Origin: Firmicutes bacterium ADurb.Bin193
GTDB taxonomy: Bacteria > Bacillota > Clostridia > Monoglobales > Firm-18
DNA: 64,000 bases
Direction: 5' to 3'
Assembly (NCBI GenBank): GCA_002070105.1
Contig: MWCQ01000001.1
Coordinates: 1 to 64,000, forward strand
Numbering within the stretch: position 1 is the stretch's first letter; each line of letters opens with the position of its first letter. Under the pieces are notes generated by a model, which saw only the letters and a list, made by a program, of their open reading frames with translations, ran no database searches and was not told the DNA's origin. The position numbers were made by a program, and so were the translations under genes. This document shows positions 8,581-20,356 of the stretch, in pieces.

Positions 8581-9641
8581 TCCACGGTCACCTTCTCTCC
8601 GGCAACGGCGCAAAGTCCGTATTTCAATACTATGTCCGAGCCGCCCTTTTCAATGACTTTTTTGACAAACAGCCCCCGCAAGGAATATTCCTGAGAAAGC
8701 GCATCAATATTGATTTTCATCGTTGTAAAGTCATTTACCTTTACATAAAAATAATCATCTTTCAGTCTTTCGGATATAAAGGAGGTATCAAGAAGAATGC
8801 CCTCGTCGGTTTGTCCCGTAAGATTTATTTTATATAAATTCTTTTTGTCCTTGGCGAACTCGGATATTTTGCTGCAAAGCTCGTTATAGCCCGCAAGACC
8901 CGTTACATCAACGCTGATTTCGACACATTCGCGCTTACAGACTCTAACAAACTCAAGCTCCGTATGGTTTTTATATATCACGCCGAGAATTACACCCTTT
9001 TCTCCGAGCTCATCAAACCCGCGGGCCTCAGGAATTCCGGGGTACGCATAGCTTACCGTGCCTGCGGTTTTTATTCCGCTGTATGCGTGAATATGCCCAA
9101 GAGCTACATAATCGGCGCCCGTTTTTGCGAGCATATCGGGCGTTACGGGATTGTAACGGCTTGTCTGACCGCTTCCTACAAGGTCGGCATGAAGGCATAA
9201 TATATTTATTTTTGAGGGGTTATGTACCGAAAAGCCTTCGGGAATAACCGGTATGGTGTTCTCCTCGTCGGAGCTTGCGCCGTAAACATCAAACAGGTCA
9301 CACTCAATTTTTTCGATTAATCTTCCGAAAACATGAACATTTGAGGGGAACTGCGCTTTAAGCCCCGCATCGTGGTTTCCGAGCGTTATAAAAACCTTAA
9401 TTTCGGGTATGGTATTAAGATATGCGCATACGGAATCAACGGCGGTCTGTGAGGGTAGGGCGCTGTCGAAAATGTCACCGCAAAGCAGAAGCGCATCGAC
9501 TTTTTCGTCCTTTGCAAGCCTTATAACTTTTCCGAAGGTATCGACAAGCTCGGCCCTTCGTATGTCGGAGAGCTTTCCTATGTTTATAAGCGGAGCTCCG
9601 ATATGAAAATCGGCAGCGTGAAGAATTTTTATTTTATTCAT
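8577..9641 (-). CDS. SbcD/YhaO-like metallophosphoesterase (DNA repair nuclease)
   Basis: The 354-residue protein carries the calcineurin-type metal-binding series in order: DFHIG (11-15), GDIFDS (about 53-58), GNHD, LHAD and GHIH. This is the nuclease half of Mre11/SbcD-type complexes; YhaO is the closest named relative by context. The C-terminal 120 residues are the usual capping and partner-binding region. The gene is first in a two-gene operon and is translationally coupled to the ATPase by a TTGA overlap. A GGAGTGATG ribosome binding site precedes the ATG. The substrate is inferred to be DNA ends or hairpins from the family. Confidence 0.88.
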   Translation of the reverse strand: MNKIKILHAADFHIGAPLINIGKLSDIRRAELVDTFGKVIRLAKDEKVDALLLCGDIFDSALPSQTAVDSVCAYLNTIPEIKVFITLGNHDAGLKAQFPSNVHVFGRLIEKIECDLFDVYGASSDEENTIPVIPEGFSVHNPSKINILCLHADLVGSGQTSRYNPVTPDMLAKTGADYVALGHIHAYSGIKTAGTVSYAYPGIPEARGFDELGEKGVILGVIYKNHTELEFVRVCKRECVEISVDVTGLAGYNELCSKISEFAKDKKNLYKINLTGQTDEGILLDTSFISERLKDDYFYVKVNDFTTMKINIDALSQEYSLRGLFVKKVIEKGGSDIVLKYGLCAVAGEKVTVD

Positions 9642-9660
9642 TTTTCATCACTCCGAATAT

Positions 9661-9688
9661 ATTGTAACATATTTATTATATATTTCAA
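9661..9688 (-). promoter_or_regulatory. Likely sigma-A promoter for the nuclease-ATPase operon
   Basis: On the minus strand TTGAAA (9683-9688) and TACAAT (9661-9666) are 16 bases apart. The leader to the ATG at 9641 would be very short, about 13 bases, but includes the GGAG site. Confidence 0.5.
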
Positions 9689-9724
9689 ACAAAATTTTCA
9701 AAATCACTTTGTATTTTGCTATTA

Positions 9725-9831
9725 TTATGGTATAATAAACGCAAGCGTTTATTATACGCTCCGCGTGGAATTTATCGCCCGCGCGAAATTTTCGCCTTGC
9801 GGCGAAACGCGCATGGGCAATTATACCATAA
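9725..9831. repeat. Miniature inverted-repeat element, copy 1
   Basis: This 107-bp unit is bounded by perfect 12-bp terminal inverted repeats (TTATGGTATAAT at 9725-9736 and its complement at 9820-9831). Just inside the left end is a perfect 11-bp palindrome (ATAATAAACGC, two bases, then its complement). It is too short to encode anything. A near-identical second copy follows after 12 bases. Confidence 0.8.
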
Positions 9832-9843
9832 TTCGCTTCGCTT

Positions 9844-9957
9844 TTATGGTATAATAAACGCAAGCGTTTATTATACGCTCCGCGTGGAATTTATTGCACC
9901 GCCGAAATTTTCCTCGCAAAAAGCGCTCGGAAACGGCGATGTGCAATTATACCATAA
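9844..9957. repeat. Miniature inverted-repeat element, copy 2
   Basis: This 114-bp unit has the same 12-bp terminal inverted repeats (9844-9855 and 9946-9957). The first 50 bases match copy 1 almost base for base (offset 119), while the centre has diverged. A degenerate left end (TTTGGTATAAT) is seen again at about 9971-9981. Together with flanking AT-rich sequence the two copies account for the whole 396-base gap between the nuclease operon and the next gene. Confidence 0.8.
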
Positions 9958-10037
9958 TTCGCGTTATTTATTTGGTATAATAATTTGTAATAACAAAACT
10001 ATATTATATTATCATATATAAGTCGAGGTGTAATAAA

Positions 10038-10631
10038 ATGAGAAAGGTACATTATGGCGGTAAAAGTTTTAACAGCGGCAGCGGAAGAAAAAGGAATGTT
10101 CTGCTTGTAGTCACTGCGGTATTCCTTTTATTGACTGTGTTTTTCCTTTCGTTCATAATTGCATACAATGTCATGAAAAATGACCGCATGGGTAATCAGG
10201 ACAATCTGCTTGCCGATCTGCAGGACGAGGAAGCAGGTTCGGTGTCTGCAAAAGAGCTTCCGGAGGATGTTGCGGAGCTTCAAAGAATGGTTGAGGCTTT
10301 AAACAACGAAATCGAGGAGCTCAACGCCCAGGTTGATAAGTATAAGGCGCTTGCGGAAATGAGAAGCGGGAATATACCTGTGGAAAAACCCAACCCCACA
10401 ATTGTTCCCGTATCAACAGCTTCACCGAGACCTACGGCTGCACCGTCACATTCTCCTTCGTCAGTAAGACCGTCACCGACTCCCAAACCGTCTACAACAC
10501 CATCTTCGAGCCCATCGAAAGAACCGTCCCCGACGCCGACTCCCACACAGTCACCCGCTGTGTCTCCTGCCGTTTCGGAAAAACCTACACCAGCTCCCAT
10601 GCAGAGTGACGGAACAATTGACGGTATTTGA
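10038..10631 (+). CDS. Single-pass membrane protein with coiled coil and Pro/Ser/Thr-rich tail
   Basis: I do not recognise a family. The 197-residue protein has a basic N-terminus (1-19), one hydrophobic helix at about 20-45, an acidic stretch, a coiled coil at about 72-105 (LQRMVEALNNEIEELNAQV) and a low-complexity Pro/Ser/Thr tail from about 115 to 190. The topology predicts a cytoplasmic N-terminus and an outward-facing tail that could span or bind the wall. The stop codon lies 2 bases before the ATG of the SLH-domain gene, so the pair is almost certainly cotranscribed and may work together in envelope organisation. Confidence 0.7.
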   Translation: MRKVHYGGKSFNSGSGRKRNVLLVVTAVFLLLTVFFLSFIIAYNVMKNDRMGNQDNLLADLQDEEAGSVSAKELPEDVAELQRMVEALNNEIEELNAQVDKYKALAEMRSGNIPVEKPNPTIVPVSTASPRPTAAPSHSPSSVRPSPTPKPSTTPSSSPSKEPSPTPTPTQSPAVSPAVSEKPTPAPMQSDGTIDGI

Positions 10632-10633
10632 AC

Positions 10634-11332
10634 ATGACAAAAAGACAGCTTTTATCACTTTTTATTGTATTTTCGTTAACGGCAACCATTTGCTTTGCCG
10701 ATTCGGGTGATTTTTTAGACGGATATTACGGGAATCCGACTTCATACGCAAACTTTTCCTTCACCGACATTTCCGAAACGCCATGGGCTGCGGAGGCTGT
10801 TGAGTATCTTGCAAAATATAAAATCGTATCGGGAAGCGACGGTTTGTTTTATCCGAACAGAAGCATAACCCGCGCCGAATTTGTAAAGATATTAGTGCTT
10901 GCATTCGGGTTGTATGACAGGAAGGCTGTTTGCCTGTTTTACGATGTACCCCGTGAAAGCTGGCAATATCCGTATATCGCCTCTGCAAAAAATCTCGGCA
11001 TAACATCGGGAATAACCGATACAGAGTTCGGCCCGGACCTTCCCATTACCCGCGAACAGATGGTTACCCTTGCGCACAAGGCCACATTTTTGGATAAGGA
11101 TTCACAGACCCACTTTACGGACGGGAGCGATTTGATTTCCTTTGCGGACGAATCGGAAATAAGCGCCTATGCCTCGGAGGCCGCAAATACTTTTTTGCGT
11201 CTCGGAATTATAAAAGGCGACGAAAACGGCATGTTTAATCCGAAAAACAACGCGACAAGGGCAGAGGCCTGCAAAATGATCTACTCGATTATAACAAAAA
11301 TAACTATTGCGGATTTAAATGATTTGCCTTAA
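10634..11332 (+). CDS. Exported protein made of three SLH domains
   Basis: After a signal peptide (about 1-22) the 232-residue protein consists almost only of three S-layer homology domains, at about 40-90, 95-150 and 160-220. Each has the F-x-D start and an ITRAEF-like end (ITRAEFVKIL, ITREQMVTLA, ATRAEACKMI). SLH domains bind secondary cell-wall polymer. There is no attached enzyme or S-layer domain, so it could be an anchor subunit or adaptor. I chose ATG 10634 over the in-frame TTG at 10628 because the TTG overlaps the previous stop and ATG begins a normal signal peptide. Confidence 0.88.
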   Translation: MTKRQLLSLFIVFSLTATICFADSGDFLDGYYGNPTSYANFSFTDISETPWAAEAVEYLAKYKIVSGSDGLFYPNRSITRAEFVKILVLAFGLYDRKAVCLFYDVPRESWQYPYIASAKNLGITSGITDTEFGPDLPITREQMVTLAHKATFLDKDSQTHFTDGSDLISFADESEISAYASEAANTFLRLGIIKGDENGMFNPKNNATRAEACKMIYSIITKITIADLNDLP

Positions 11333-11347
11333 GGTAAGGAAAAACTC

Positions 11348-11376
11348 TTGATAAATACCGCCAATTAAGTTAAAAT
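11348..11376 (+). promoter_or_regulatory. Promoter of the lower-glycolysis cluster
   Basis: TTGATA (11348-11353) and TAAAAT (11371-11376) are separated by 17 bases, starting 15 bases after the SLH gene stop. The leader before pgk is about 50 bases and includes an AGGAAGGTG ribosome binding site. A TTGACA at 11393-11398 has no well-placed -10 box. Confidence 0.55.
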
Positions 11377-11430
11377 ATACACGGTTAAATTTTTGACAAA
11401 GATTATTATAAGCATAGGAAGGTGTAAGTA

Positions 11431-12615
11431 ATGAACAAAAAATCGGTAAAAGAGATTGATGTAAGAGGTAAGAAGGTATTGGTAAGGTGCGATTTCAATG
11501 TACCGCTTGACGAAAATAAAAACATAACAGACGAAAACCGCATAATCGGCGCACTTCCGACAATTAAGTATCTTATCCAGAACAACGCTAAAGTTATTCT
11601 GTGTTCTCACATGGGAAGGCCCAAGGGCGAGTTTAACCTTAAATACAGCCTTGCCCCCGTCGCAAAGCGCCTTTCCGAGAGGCTTGGGCTTGAGGTTAAG
11701 ATGGCATCCGATGTAATAGGAGAAAGCGCTAAAAGCCTTGTAAGCTCTATGAATGACGGCGATGTCGTTCTTCTTGAAAATGTCCGCTTCCACAAGGAGG
11801 AGGAAAAAAATGACCCCGAATTTTCAAAGCAGCTTGCAGCTTTTGCCGATATTTTCGTAAACGATGCTTTCGGGACGGCGCACAGGGCGCATGCTTCCAC
11901 AGCGGGCGTTGCGGACTATCTCCCCTCGGTTTGCGGTTTTCTTATTCAAAAGGAAATCGAAGTGATGGGTAATGCTCTTGCAAACCCCGAAAGACCTTTT
12001 GTCGCAATTCTCGGCGGAGCAAAGGTTTCCGACAAAATCGGCGTAATAAACAACCTTCTCGATAAGGTTGATGCACTGATCATCGGCGGAGGTATGGCGT
12101 ATACATTTTTTAAGGCGAAAGGCTATAATATCGGAACCTCCATTTTTGAGGAAGATAAGATTGAGCTTGCCAAAGAACTTATTAAAAAGGCGGCAGACAA
12201 GGGTATAAAGCTTCACCTGCCCGTTGACACGGTCGTTGCGTTGGAATTTAAGGCAGACTCGGAAAGCAAAACGGTTGCCTCCGACTCCATGCCCGACGGC
12301 TGGATGGGGCTTGACATAGGTGAAAAAACCGTTTCAGAGTTTTCAAAGGTTATAAGCGGCGCAAAGACCGTAATATGGAACGGGCCCATGGGCGTGTTTG
12401 AGTTTGAAAAATTCGCAAACGGCACAAAGAAGATTGCCGAGGCAGTTTCCAATGTGGACGGAACAACAATCATCGGAGGAGGCGATTCTGCCGCCGCTGT
12501 CGAACAGCTCGGCTTCGCCGATAAGATGACTCATATATCAACCGGCGGCGGAGCTTCCCTTGAGTATTTGGAGGGAATCGAGCTTCCGGGAATAGCCTGT
12601 CTTGACGATAAATAA
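11431..12615 (+). CDS. pgk: Phosphoglycerate kinase
   Basis: The 394-residue protein transfers phosphate from 1,3-bisphosphoglycerate to ADP in glycolysis. It shows the N-terminal [12 protein letters not shown] motif, the GRPKG substrate loop, the [11 protein letters not shown] hinge segment and the C-terminal nucleotide-binding [11 protein letters not shown]. Length is normal. It heads the run pgk-tpiA-gpmI-eno on one strand; glyceraldehyde-3-phosphate dehydrogenase, which often precedes pgk in Firmicutes, is absent here. A strong hairpin with a weak run of T lies straight after its stop and may reduce readthrough into tpiA. Confidence 0.98.
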   Translation: MNKKSVKEIDVRGKKVLVRCDFNVPLDENKNITDENRIIGALPTIKYLIQNNAKVILCSHMGRPKGEFNLKYSLAPVAKRLSERLGLEVKMASDVIGESAKSLVSSMNDGDVVLLENVRFHKEEEKNDPEFSKQLAAFADIFVNDAFGTAHRAHASTAGVADYLPSVCGFLIQKEIEVMGNALANPERPFVAILGGAKVSDKIGVINNLLDKVDALIIGGGMAYTFFKAKGYNIGTSIFEEDKIELAKELIKKAADKGIKLHLPVDTVVALEFKADSESKTVASDSMPDGWMGLDIGEKTVSEFSKVISGAKTVIWNGPMGVFEFEKFANGTKKIAEAVSNVDGTTIIGGGDSAAAVEQLGFADKMTHISTGGGASLEYLEGIELPGIACLDDK

Positions 12616-12640
12616 AACCGCAAATCAGCGGTTTTATTAA
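12611..12640 (+). terminator. Hairpin terminator or attenuator between pgk and tpiA
   Basis: A perfect 11-bp stem (12611-12621 with 12628-12638) has a 6-base loop and begins inside the pgk stop codon region. The 3' arm itself ends in TTTTATT. Because the next gene is only about 55 bases away with no obvious promoter, partial termination or mRNA 3'-end protection is likely. Confidence 0.7.
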
Positions 12641-12693
12641 AAAAAGACTTAAGGCTATGCACAAGACTACTAATCGAGAAACGGAGAGAGAAT

Positions 12694-13449
12694 ATGTCAA
12701 GAAAAAAAATTGTAGCGGGAAACTGGAAGATGAATAAAACTCCCGAGGAGGCCGAAAAGCTTGTGTCGGAGCTTATTCCGATGGTACAAGGCTCGGATGT
12801 TGATGTTGTGGTTTGCACGCCATATACATCCCTTTGGGCGGCAGCGAATATTTTAAAGGGTACCGACATTGCCTTAGGCGCGCAAAATATGCATTTTGCA
12901 GACAGCGGCGCATACACGGGTGAGGTTTCGGCCGATATGCTGTTGGCACTCGGCGTAAAGTATGTCATTATCGGCCACTCGGAGCGCAGGCAGTATTTCG
13001 GCGAAACGGACGATACCGTAAACAAAAAGATTTTAAAAGCTCTTGAAAAAGGGCTTATCCCGATAGTCTGCTGCGGCGAAAGCCTTGAGCAAAGAGAACT
13101 CGGCGTTACGGGCGAGCTTGTCCGTCAGCAGATTAAAATCGCTTTTAGGGGAGTTACCGCCGAACAGGCAAAGGGCGTTGTTATCGCGTATGAGCCTATC
13201 TGGGCAATCGGCACCGGCAAGACAGCAACCGCACAGCAGGCAAATGAGGTTTGCGCAATAATCCGCGGAGTTATAGGTGAGCTTTACGGAGCATCCGTCG
13301 CCGAACAGATAAGGATTCAGTACGGCGGAAGCATGAATGCGGGAAATGCGGCGGAGCTTATGTCACAGCCCGACATTGACGGAGGACTTATAGGCGGCGC
13401 ATCATTAAAGGCGGAGGATTTTACGAAAATCGTAAAGTATCGGGGATAA
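12694..13449 (+). CDS. tpiA: Triosephosphate isomerase
   Basis: The 251-residue TIM barrel interconverts dihydroxyacetone phosphate and glyceraldehyde 3-phosphate. The catalytic set is complete: Lys12 in GNWKMNK, the His in IGHSERR and the Glu in [12 protein letters not shown], followed by the phosphate-binding YGGSM and GGASL loops. It has a GGAGAGAG ribosome binding site and its stop lies 4 bases before gpmI, indicating cotranscription. Confidence 0.98.
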   Translation: MSRKKIVAGNWKMNKTPEEAEKLVSELIPMVQGSDVDVVVCTPYTSLWAAANILKGTDIALGAQNMHFADSGAYTGEVSADMLLALGVKYVIIGHSERRQYFGETDDTVNKKILKALEKGLIPIVCCGESLEQRELGVTGELVRQQIKIAFRGVTAEQAKGVVIAYEPIWAIGTGKTATAQQANEVCAIIRGVIGELYGASVAEQIRIQYGGSMNAGNAAELMSQPDIDGGLIGGASLKAEDFTKIVKYRG

Positions 13450-13453
13450 GACT

Positions 13454-16316
<2,863 letters not shown>

Positions 16317-16335
16317 TTTATTAAAATATAAAAAA

Positions 16336-16375
16336 TTAATGGGAAAAGAGCGGGTAACGGCTCTTTTCCCATTAA
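16336..16375 (+). terminator. Terminator-like hairpin after eno
   Basis: A perfect 16-bp stem (16336-16351 with 16360-16375) has an 8-base loop. There is only a weak T run after it, but the stem itself is T-rich on its 3' arm. It separates the glycolytic cluster from the aldo/keto reductase gene. Confidence 0.7.
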
Positions 16376-16399
16376 ATTGAGAAAAAGGAGGGTAGCGCT

Positions 16400-17254
16400 G
16401 TGGGAAATGTTTACGATAACAAGGTAACACTAAATAACGGAGTAAAGATGCCGTGGCTCGGTCTTGGCGTATGGCGGGCACAGGAAGGCGGCGAGGTTGA
16501 AAATGCCGTAAAATGGGCGACAGAGGCGGGTTACAGGGCTATTGATACCGCTATGATTTACCAAAACGAGGCGGGGGTCGGCAAAGCTGTTTCAGAAAGC
16601 GGAATACCCAGAAGCGAAATTTTTGTCACCACCAAGCTGTGGAACACCGACGGAGGCTATGAAAAGGCCTTAAAGGCATTTGACGAAAGCAGAAAAAGGC
16701 TCGGCTTTGATTATATCGACCTTTACCTTATCCACTGGCCTATTTCCTCGACATTCCGCGACAGCTGGAAGGCGCTTTGCCATCTTTACAAAGAGGGCTA
16801 TGTCCGTGCAATCGGCGTCAGCAATTTCGATGCTGAAAAAATTGATATAATCTCCGACGACACGGGAGTTGTCCCCGCGGTTAATCAGGTTCAGCTTCAC
16901 CCTCTTAACACGCAAAAGGAGCTTCTTCAATATTCAAACAAAAAGGGTATAAGGCTTACGGCATGGAGGCCTTTGTTAAAGGGGAAGTTTAATATCCTGC
17001 TGATTTTTGAGCTTGCCGAAAAATACGGCAGATCGCCCGCGCAAATACTTCTTCGGTGGAGCCATCAAAACGGAGTTATCGTTATTCCGAAATCGGTACA
17101 TAAAGAGAGAATTATCGAAAATGCGGGGTTCTTCGATTTTGAGCTTTCACTGGAGGATATGCAAAAAATCGACAATCTTAACGAAAACAAGCATTTCGGT
17201 AACAATGCCGAGCAAATGGAACAAATGTTCTACGCATTAACATCCGATAAATAA
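16400..17254 (+). CDS. Aldo/keto reductase
   Basis: The 284-residue NADPH-dependent oxidoreductase belongs to the AKR superfamily. The catalytic tetrad is visible: Asp and Tyr in AIDTAMIYQNE, Lys in VTTKLWNT and His in LIHWPI. The cofactor-binding region with VIPKSVHKERI is near the C-terminus. The GTG start at 16400 is preceded by AAAGGAGGG. The length is that of bacterial AKR5-like enzymes, such as 2,5-diketo-gluconate reductase and glyoxal reductase; the physiological substrate cannot be told from sequence. Confidence 0.93.
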   Translation: MGNVYDNKVTLNNGVKMPWLGLGVWRAQEGGEVENAVKWATEAGYRAIDTAMIYQNEAGVGKAVSESGIPRSEIFVTTKLWNTDGGYEKALKAFDESRKRLGFDYIDLYLIHWPISSTFRDSWKALCHLYKEGYVRAIGVSNFDAEKIDIISDDTGVVPAVNQVQLHPLNTQKELLQYSNKKGIRLTAWRPLLKGKFNILLIFELAEKYGRSPAQILLRWSHQNGVIVIPKSVHKERIIENAGFFDFELSLEDMQKIDNLNENKHFGNNAEQMEQMFYALTSDK

Positions 17255-17284
17255 ATACGGCACAAAAGCAATGGAGTGACGATA

Positions 17285-18637
17285 ATGCTAAAAAAATCTG
17301 ATTTTGGCAGGATTGCGGAGGTATTAAAAGTCGCCCTGCCCTGCATCTTCGAGCAGTTTATGTTAATCCTTATCAACATGGTAACGGTTATTATAATAGG
17401 ACACATAGGAAGCAAGGAGCTTGTCGCCACATCCATGACAAATCAGCTTGTAAACTGGCTTCAATGCGTATTTATCGGTCTTGCGGGGGGCGGAACCATT
17501 GTAATTGCGCGTATGTGGGGGCTCGGAGAAATCAAAGAAGCAAAGGAAGGATTTAAGCAGAATTTGCTCCTTTCGATTATTATAAGCCTTGTTATTTTGT
17601 TTTTATCCTTTGTTTTTCAACGCCAAATTCTCTCGTTTTTCTTCGGCAGAGCAGAGCCCGATGTTGTTAAGCTGGCGCGCATATACTTTTCATTCAGCAT
17701 GATAGCAATGCCCGCCTCGGCGGTCATAAGCGTAATAAACGGCTGTGTAAGAGGAGTAGGCGACAACAAAACGGCTCTTTATTCAACAACCGCCCTTATA
17801 ATCACAAACCTGATACTTTGCTTTGTATTTGTCCGGGGTGTTGCTCCCATCGGTATTGCGCCGATGGGAATAGTAGGCGCGGGAATAGCCGTTGTAAGCT
17901 CTAAATATATAACCGCTTTATTTGCGTTTGCTCTGCTTTATATCAAAAAAAGCCCTGTTTTGCCAGAAAGAATAGACTTTTCCTTTAAGCGTGAAATAGT
18001 ATTAAGAATGATCAGAATAGGGCTTCCGACAGCACTCGAACAGCTTGCGTTTCAGGGCGGATTTGTTATTTTACAGACCATTCTTATAGGCTTCGGAACG
18101 GTGTTTCAGGGCGGTTATCAGATAGGCGGAACGGTCAACGGGCTTGCATTGGCGCCTTGCGCAGGGCTAAACATAGCCGTTACCGCACTCATATCCAACG
18201 CAATAGGGCAGAGAGATTACAAAAAAGCGGACGAGCTTGTGCGGACTTCAAGGCAGATTGCCATCGGTCTGTTTTCGCTTTTCGGGCTTGTGCTTATAGT
18301 TTTTGCACCCTATATCGTCCGTTTGTTTACATCCGACCCGGAGGTCATAAAATCCGGCAAAATATTTATCCGCATGTTCGGCTCGCTTACACTGCCTATT
18401 GCATATAATCAGGCCATGAGCGGCGTGTTAAAGGGCGGCGGGGATGTAAAATACATCTCCGTAACAACCGTTACAGGACTATGGCTTGTGCGCATATTGG
18501 GCCTGTATATCCTGTCCAGAGTGTTGAACAACGGCTATTTGGCGGTTATAATATGCGTACCGAGCGATTTTGTATTCAGATCCGTTATGTATCATTTCAG
18601 GGTCAACAGGGGTCAGTGGCGGTATATCAGGATATAG
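17285..18637 (+). CDS. MATE family efflux transporter
   Basis: This 450-residue integral membrane protein has the twelve hydrophobic segments of the multi-antimicrobial extrusion family, arranged as two six-helix halves (second half from about residue 230). The family-type starts are seen: ALPCIFEQFM in half one and GLPTALEQLAF in half two. It exports small cationic or amphipathic compounds by sodium or proton antiport; the substrate is unknown. ATG 17285 was preferred to GTG 17276 because GGAG at 17273-17276 is spaced 8 bases from it. Confidence 0.92.
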   Translation: MLKKSDFGRIAEVLKVALPCIFEQFMLILINMVTVIIIGHIGSKELVATSMTNQLVNWLQCVFIGLAGGGTIVIARMWGLGEIKEAKEGFKQNLLLSIIISLVILFLSFVFQRQILSFFFGRAEPDVVKLARIYFSFSMIAMPASAVISVINGCVRGVGDNKTALYSTTALIITNLILCFVFVRGVAPIGIAPMGIVGAGIAVVSSKYITALFAFALLYIKKSPVLPERIDFSFKREIVLRMIRIGLPTALEQLAFQGGFVILQTILIGFGTVFQGGYQIGGTVNGLALAPCAGLNIAVTALISNAIGQRDYKKADELVRTSRQIAIGLFSLFGLVLIVFAPYIVRLFTSDPEVIKSGKIFIRMFGSLTLPIAYNQAMSGVLKGGGDVKYISVTTVTGLWLVRILGLYILSRVLNNGYLAVIICVPSDFVFRSVMYHFRVNRGQWRYIRI

Positions 18638-18650
18638 AGGAGGATGAAGC

Positions 18651-19067
18651 ATGAAAACTTTTCGAAAAGAGCTAAAAATTCATACACAAACAAGAAGGGC
18701 GTATATCAATATCACAAGACAGGTTGAAGAGGCCCTAATCGAAAGCGGTATCAGAGAAGGTCTTGTTTTGGTAAACGCTATGAATATTACCTCAAGCGTT
18801 TTTATAAATGACGACGAAAGCGGGCTTTTTCAGGATTTCGAGGTGTTTTTGGAACGCCTTGCACCCGAAAAACCGCATAGTCAGTACAAACACAACGGCT
18901 TTGAGGACAATGCCGACGCACATCTTAAAAGGCAGATAATGGGACGCGAAGTTGTCGTGGCGATTACGGAAGGGAAGCTCGATTTCGGCACCTGGGAACA
19001 GATATTCTATGGCGAATATGACGGAAAGCGCGATAAAAGAGTACTCATAAAAATAATCGGAGAGTAG
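18651..19067 (+). CDS. YjbQ/UPF0047 family protein
   Basis: The 138-residue protein matches the YjbQ family over its whole length ([35 protein letters not shown], ending KIIGE). E. coli YjbQ has been linked to a secondary thiamine-phosphate synthase activity; the true role in Clostridia is unclear. Oddity: where family members usually have a His in an H-[T/I]-[T/S]-A/S motif after strand two, this sequence reads MNITSS, so the His appears replaced by Asn. The other conserved histidines (KHN and AHL) remain. A GGAGGATG ribosome binding site precedes ATG 18651, 13 bases after the MATE gene. Confidence 0.85.
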   Translation: MKTFRKELKIHTQTRRAYINITRQVEEALIESGIREGLVLVNAMNITSSVFINDDESGLFQDFEVFLERLAPEKPHSQYKHNGFEDNADAHLKRQIMGREVVVAITEGKLDFGTWEQIFYGEYDGKRDKRVLIKIIGE

Positions 19068-19088
19068 TTGGTAAAAAGGGGTGTTAAA

Positions 19089-19853
19089 ATGAAGGTTGCG
19101 GCGCAGATGTATACGGTAAGGAATTTTGCAAGAACTCCCGAAGAGATAAGGGAAAGTCTTAGAAAGGTAAAGGAAATAGGCTATAATTATTTCCAAAATT
19201 CCGGATTGGGCGAAATTGACCCGTATCTTTTGAAGGATTATGCGGACGAGTTTGGGCTTGGTATGTGTGCAACCCATGTGTTTTTTGACAGAATAACTCA
19301 GGATACGGAAAATGTTATAAAAGAGCATAAGATTTGGAACTCAAAGCATGTAAGCTTGCCCGCAATGCCTCAGCAATTCCGGGGTTCGACCGACGGTGTA
19401 AAGGCATTTATCAAAGAAATAATGCCTGCCGCCATTAAAATTAGAGAGGCAGGGCTTAAGCTCTCATATCATAACCACCGCTTTGAGTTTGAAAAGTCGG
19501 GTGGGCGCACATTTTACGAACAGTTAGCAGAAAGTACCGACCCGGAGTTTCTCGGTCTTCTTGTCGATGTATACTGGGTTCAGTCAGGAGGCGCTTCTCC
19601 GTCGCTTTTGATTAAGAAATATGCCGAAAGAATCGATGTAATTCATCTTAAGGATATGGCGGTTAAAAACAACGAGCCGATAATGGCCGAGGTAGGAAGA
19701 GGCAATATTGACTGGCTGGAAATTAAAAAGGTGTGCGAAGAATCAGGCGTTGAATATGCCGCCGTCGAGCAGGATATATGTGAAAGTGACCCTTTTGACA
19801 GTCTTAAAATAAGCTTTGACTATATTAAAGAAATGGAAATATGCACAATATAA
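19089..19853 (+). CDS. Sugar phosphate isomerase/epimerase (xylose isomerase-like TIM barrel)
   Basis: This 254-residue protein belongs to the AP-endonuclease-2/xylose-isomerase-like TIM-barrel family. Metal-ligand positions are suggested by LSYHNHRFEF, LVDVYWVQ, VIHLKDM and a terminal AVEQD motif. The group includes IolE, IolI and many uncharacterised sugar epimerases; the substrate cannot be assigned. ATG 19089 is chosen because AGGGGTG lies 6 bases upstream; the longer TTG start at 19068 would abut the previous stop. It is probably cotranscribed with the YjbQ gene. Confidence 0.85.
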   Translation: MKVAAQMYTVRNFARTPEEIRESLRKVKEIGYNYFQNSGLGEIDPYLLKDYADEFGLGMCATHVFFDRITQDTENVIKEHKIWNSKHVSLPAMPQQFRGSTDGVKAFIKEIMPAAIKIREAGLKLSYHNHRFEFEKSGGRTFYEQLAESTDPEFLGLLVDVYWVQSGGASPSLLIKKYAERIDVIHLKDMAVKNNEPIMAEVGRGNIDWLEIKKVCEESGVEYAAVEQDICESDPFDSLKISFDYIKEMEICTI

Positions 19854-19947
19854 CGCCTTAAATCAAGTATTATTGCACTAAATAAGCGGTAAAAATTATA
19901 TATTTTAGCTAAAAAAGCTAAATAAGAAATATTTTTTAAATAAATAC

Positions 19948-19976
19948 TTGAATTTCATTGTAAATAGTGGTACAAT
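19948..19976 (+). promoter_or_regulatory. Sigma-A promoter for HU
   Basis: TTGAAT (19948-19953) and TACAAT (19971-19976) are separated by 17 bases. The leader is about 35 bases and carries AGGAGG at 20002-20007, an ideal ribosome binding site for the abundant HU protein. Confidence 0.75.
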
Positions 19977-20016
19977 TCAATTGTCAATTTTTTAAATTAT
20001 TAGGAGGTTTGTACGA

Positions 20017-20289
20017 ATGAACAGAATGGATTTAGTATCAGCAATCGCACAGGAAGCCGGCATGACAAAAAAAGACGCCGAGGCGGCTTTGGGCGCAACA
20101 ATCGACGCAATAACAAAGGCACTTAAAAAGGGTGACAAGGTTCAGTTGGTTGGCTTTGGCACATTCGAGACCCGTAAGAGGGCTGCTCGTGAAGGAAGAA
20201 ATCCGCAATCAGGTGAAAAGATTAAGATTGCTGCTACAACAACTCCTGTTTTCAAGGCTGGCAAGGCTCTTAAGGACGCAGTAAAATAA
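20017..20289 (+). CDS. hup: HU family DNA-binding protein
   Basis: The 90-residue histone-like protein compacts and bends DNA as a dimer. It has the alpha-helical N-terminal half, the GFGTFETRKRAAREGRNP signature and the beta-arm residues, and ends in FKAGKALKDAV as usual. It is monocistronic, between its own promoter and a terminator about 70 bases past the stop. Confidence 0.98.
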   Translation: MNRMDLVSAIAQEAGMTKKDAEAALGATIDAITKALKKGDKVQLVGFGTFETRKRAAREGRNPQSGEKIKIAATTTPVFKAGKALKDAVK

Positions 20290-20356
20290 TACAGTATATA
20301 TAATACATTTTGCATGGTTTTTGGCATTATAGCTTAAAAACCGGCAGCTACTTTTT

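Noticed and set aside
19904-19922. Seven-bp AT-only stem before the HU promoter
   Set aside because: It is too weak and AT-rich to be called a terminator.
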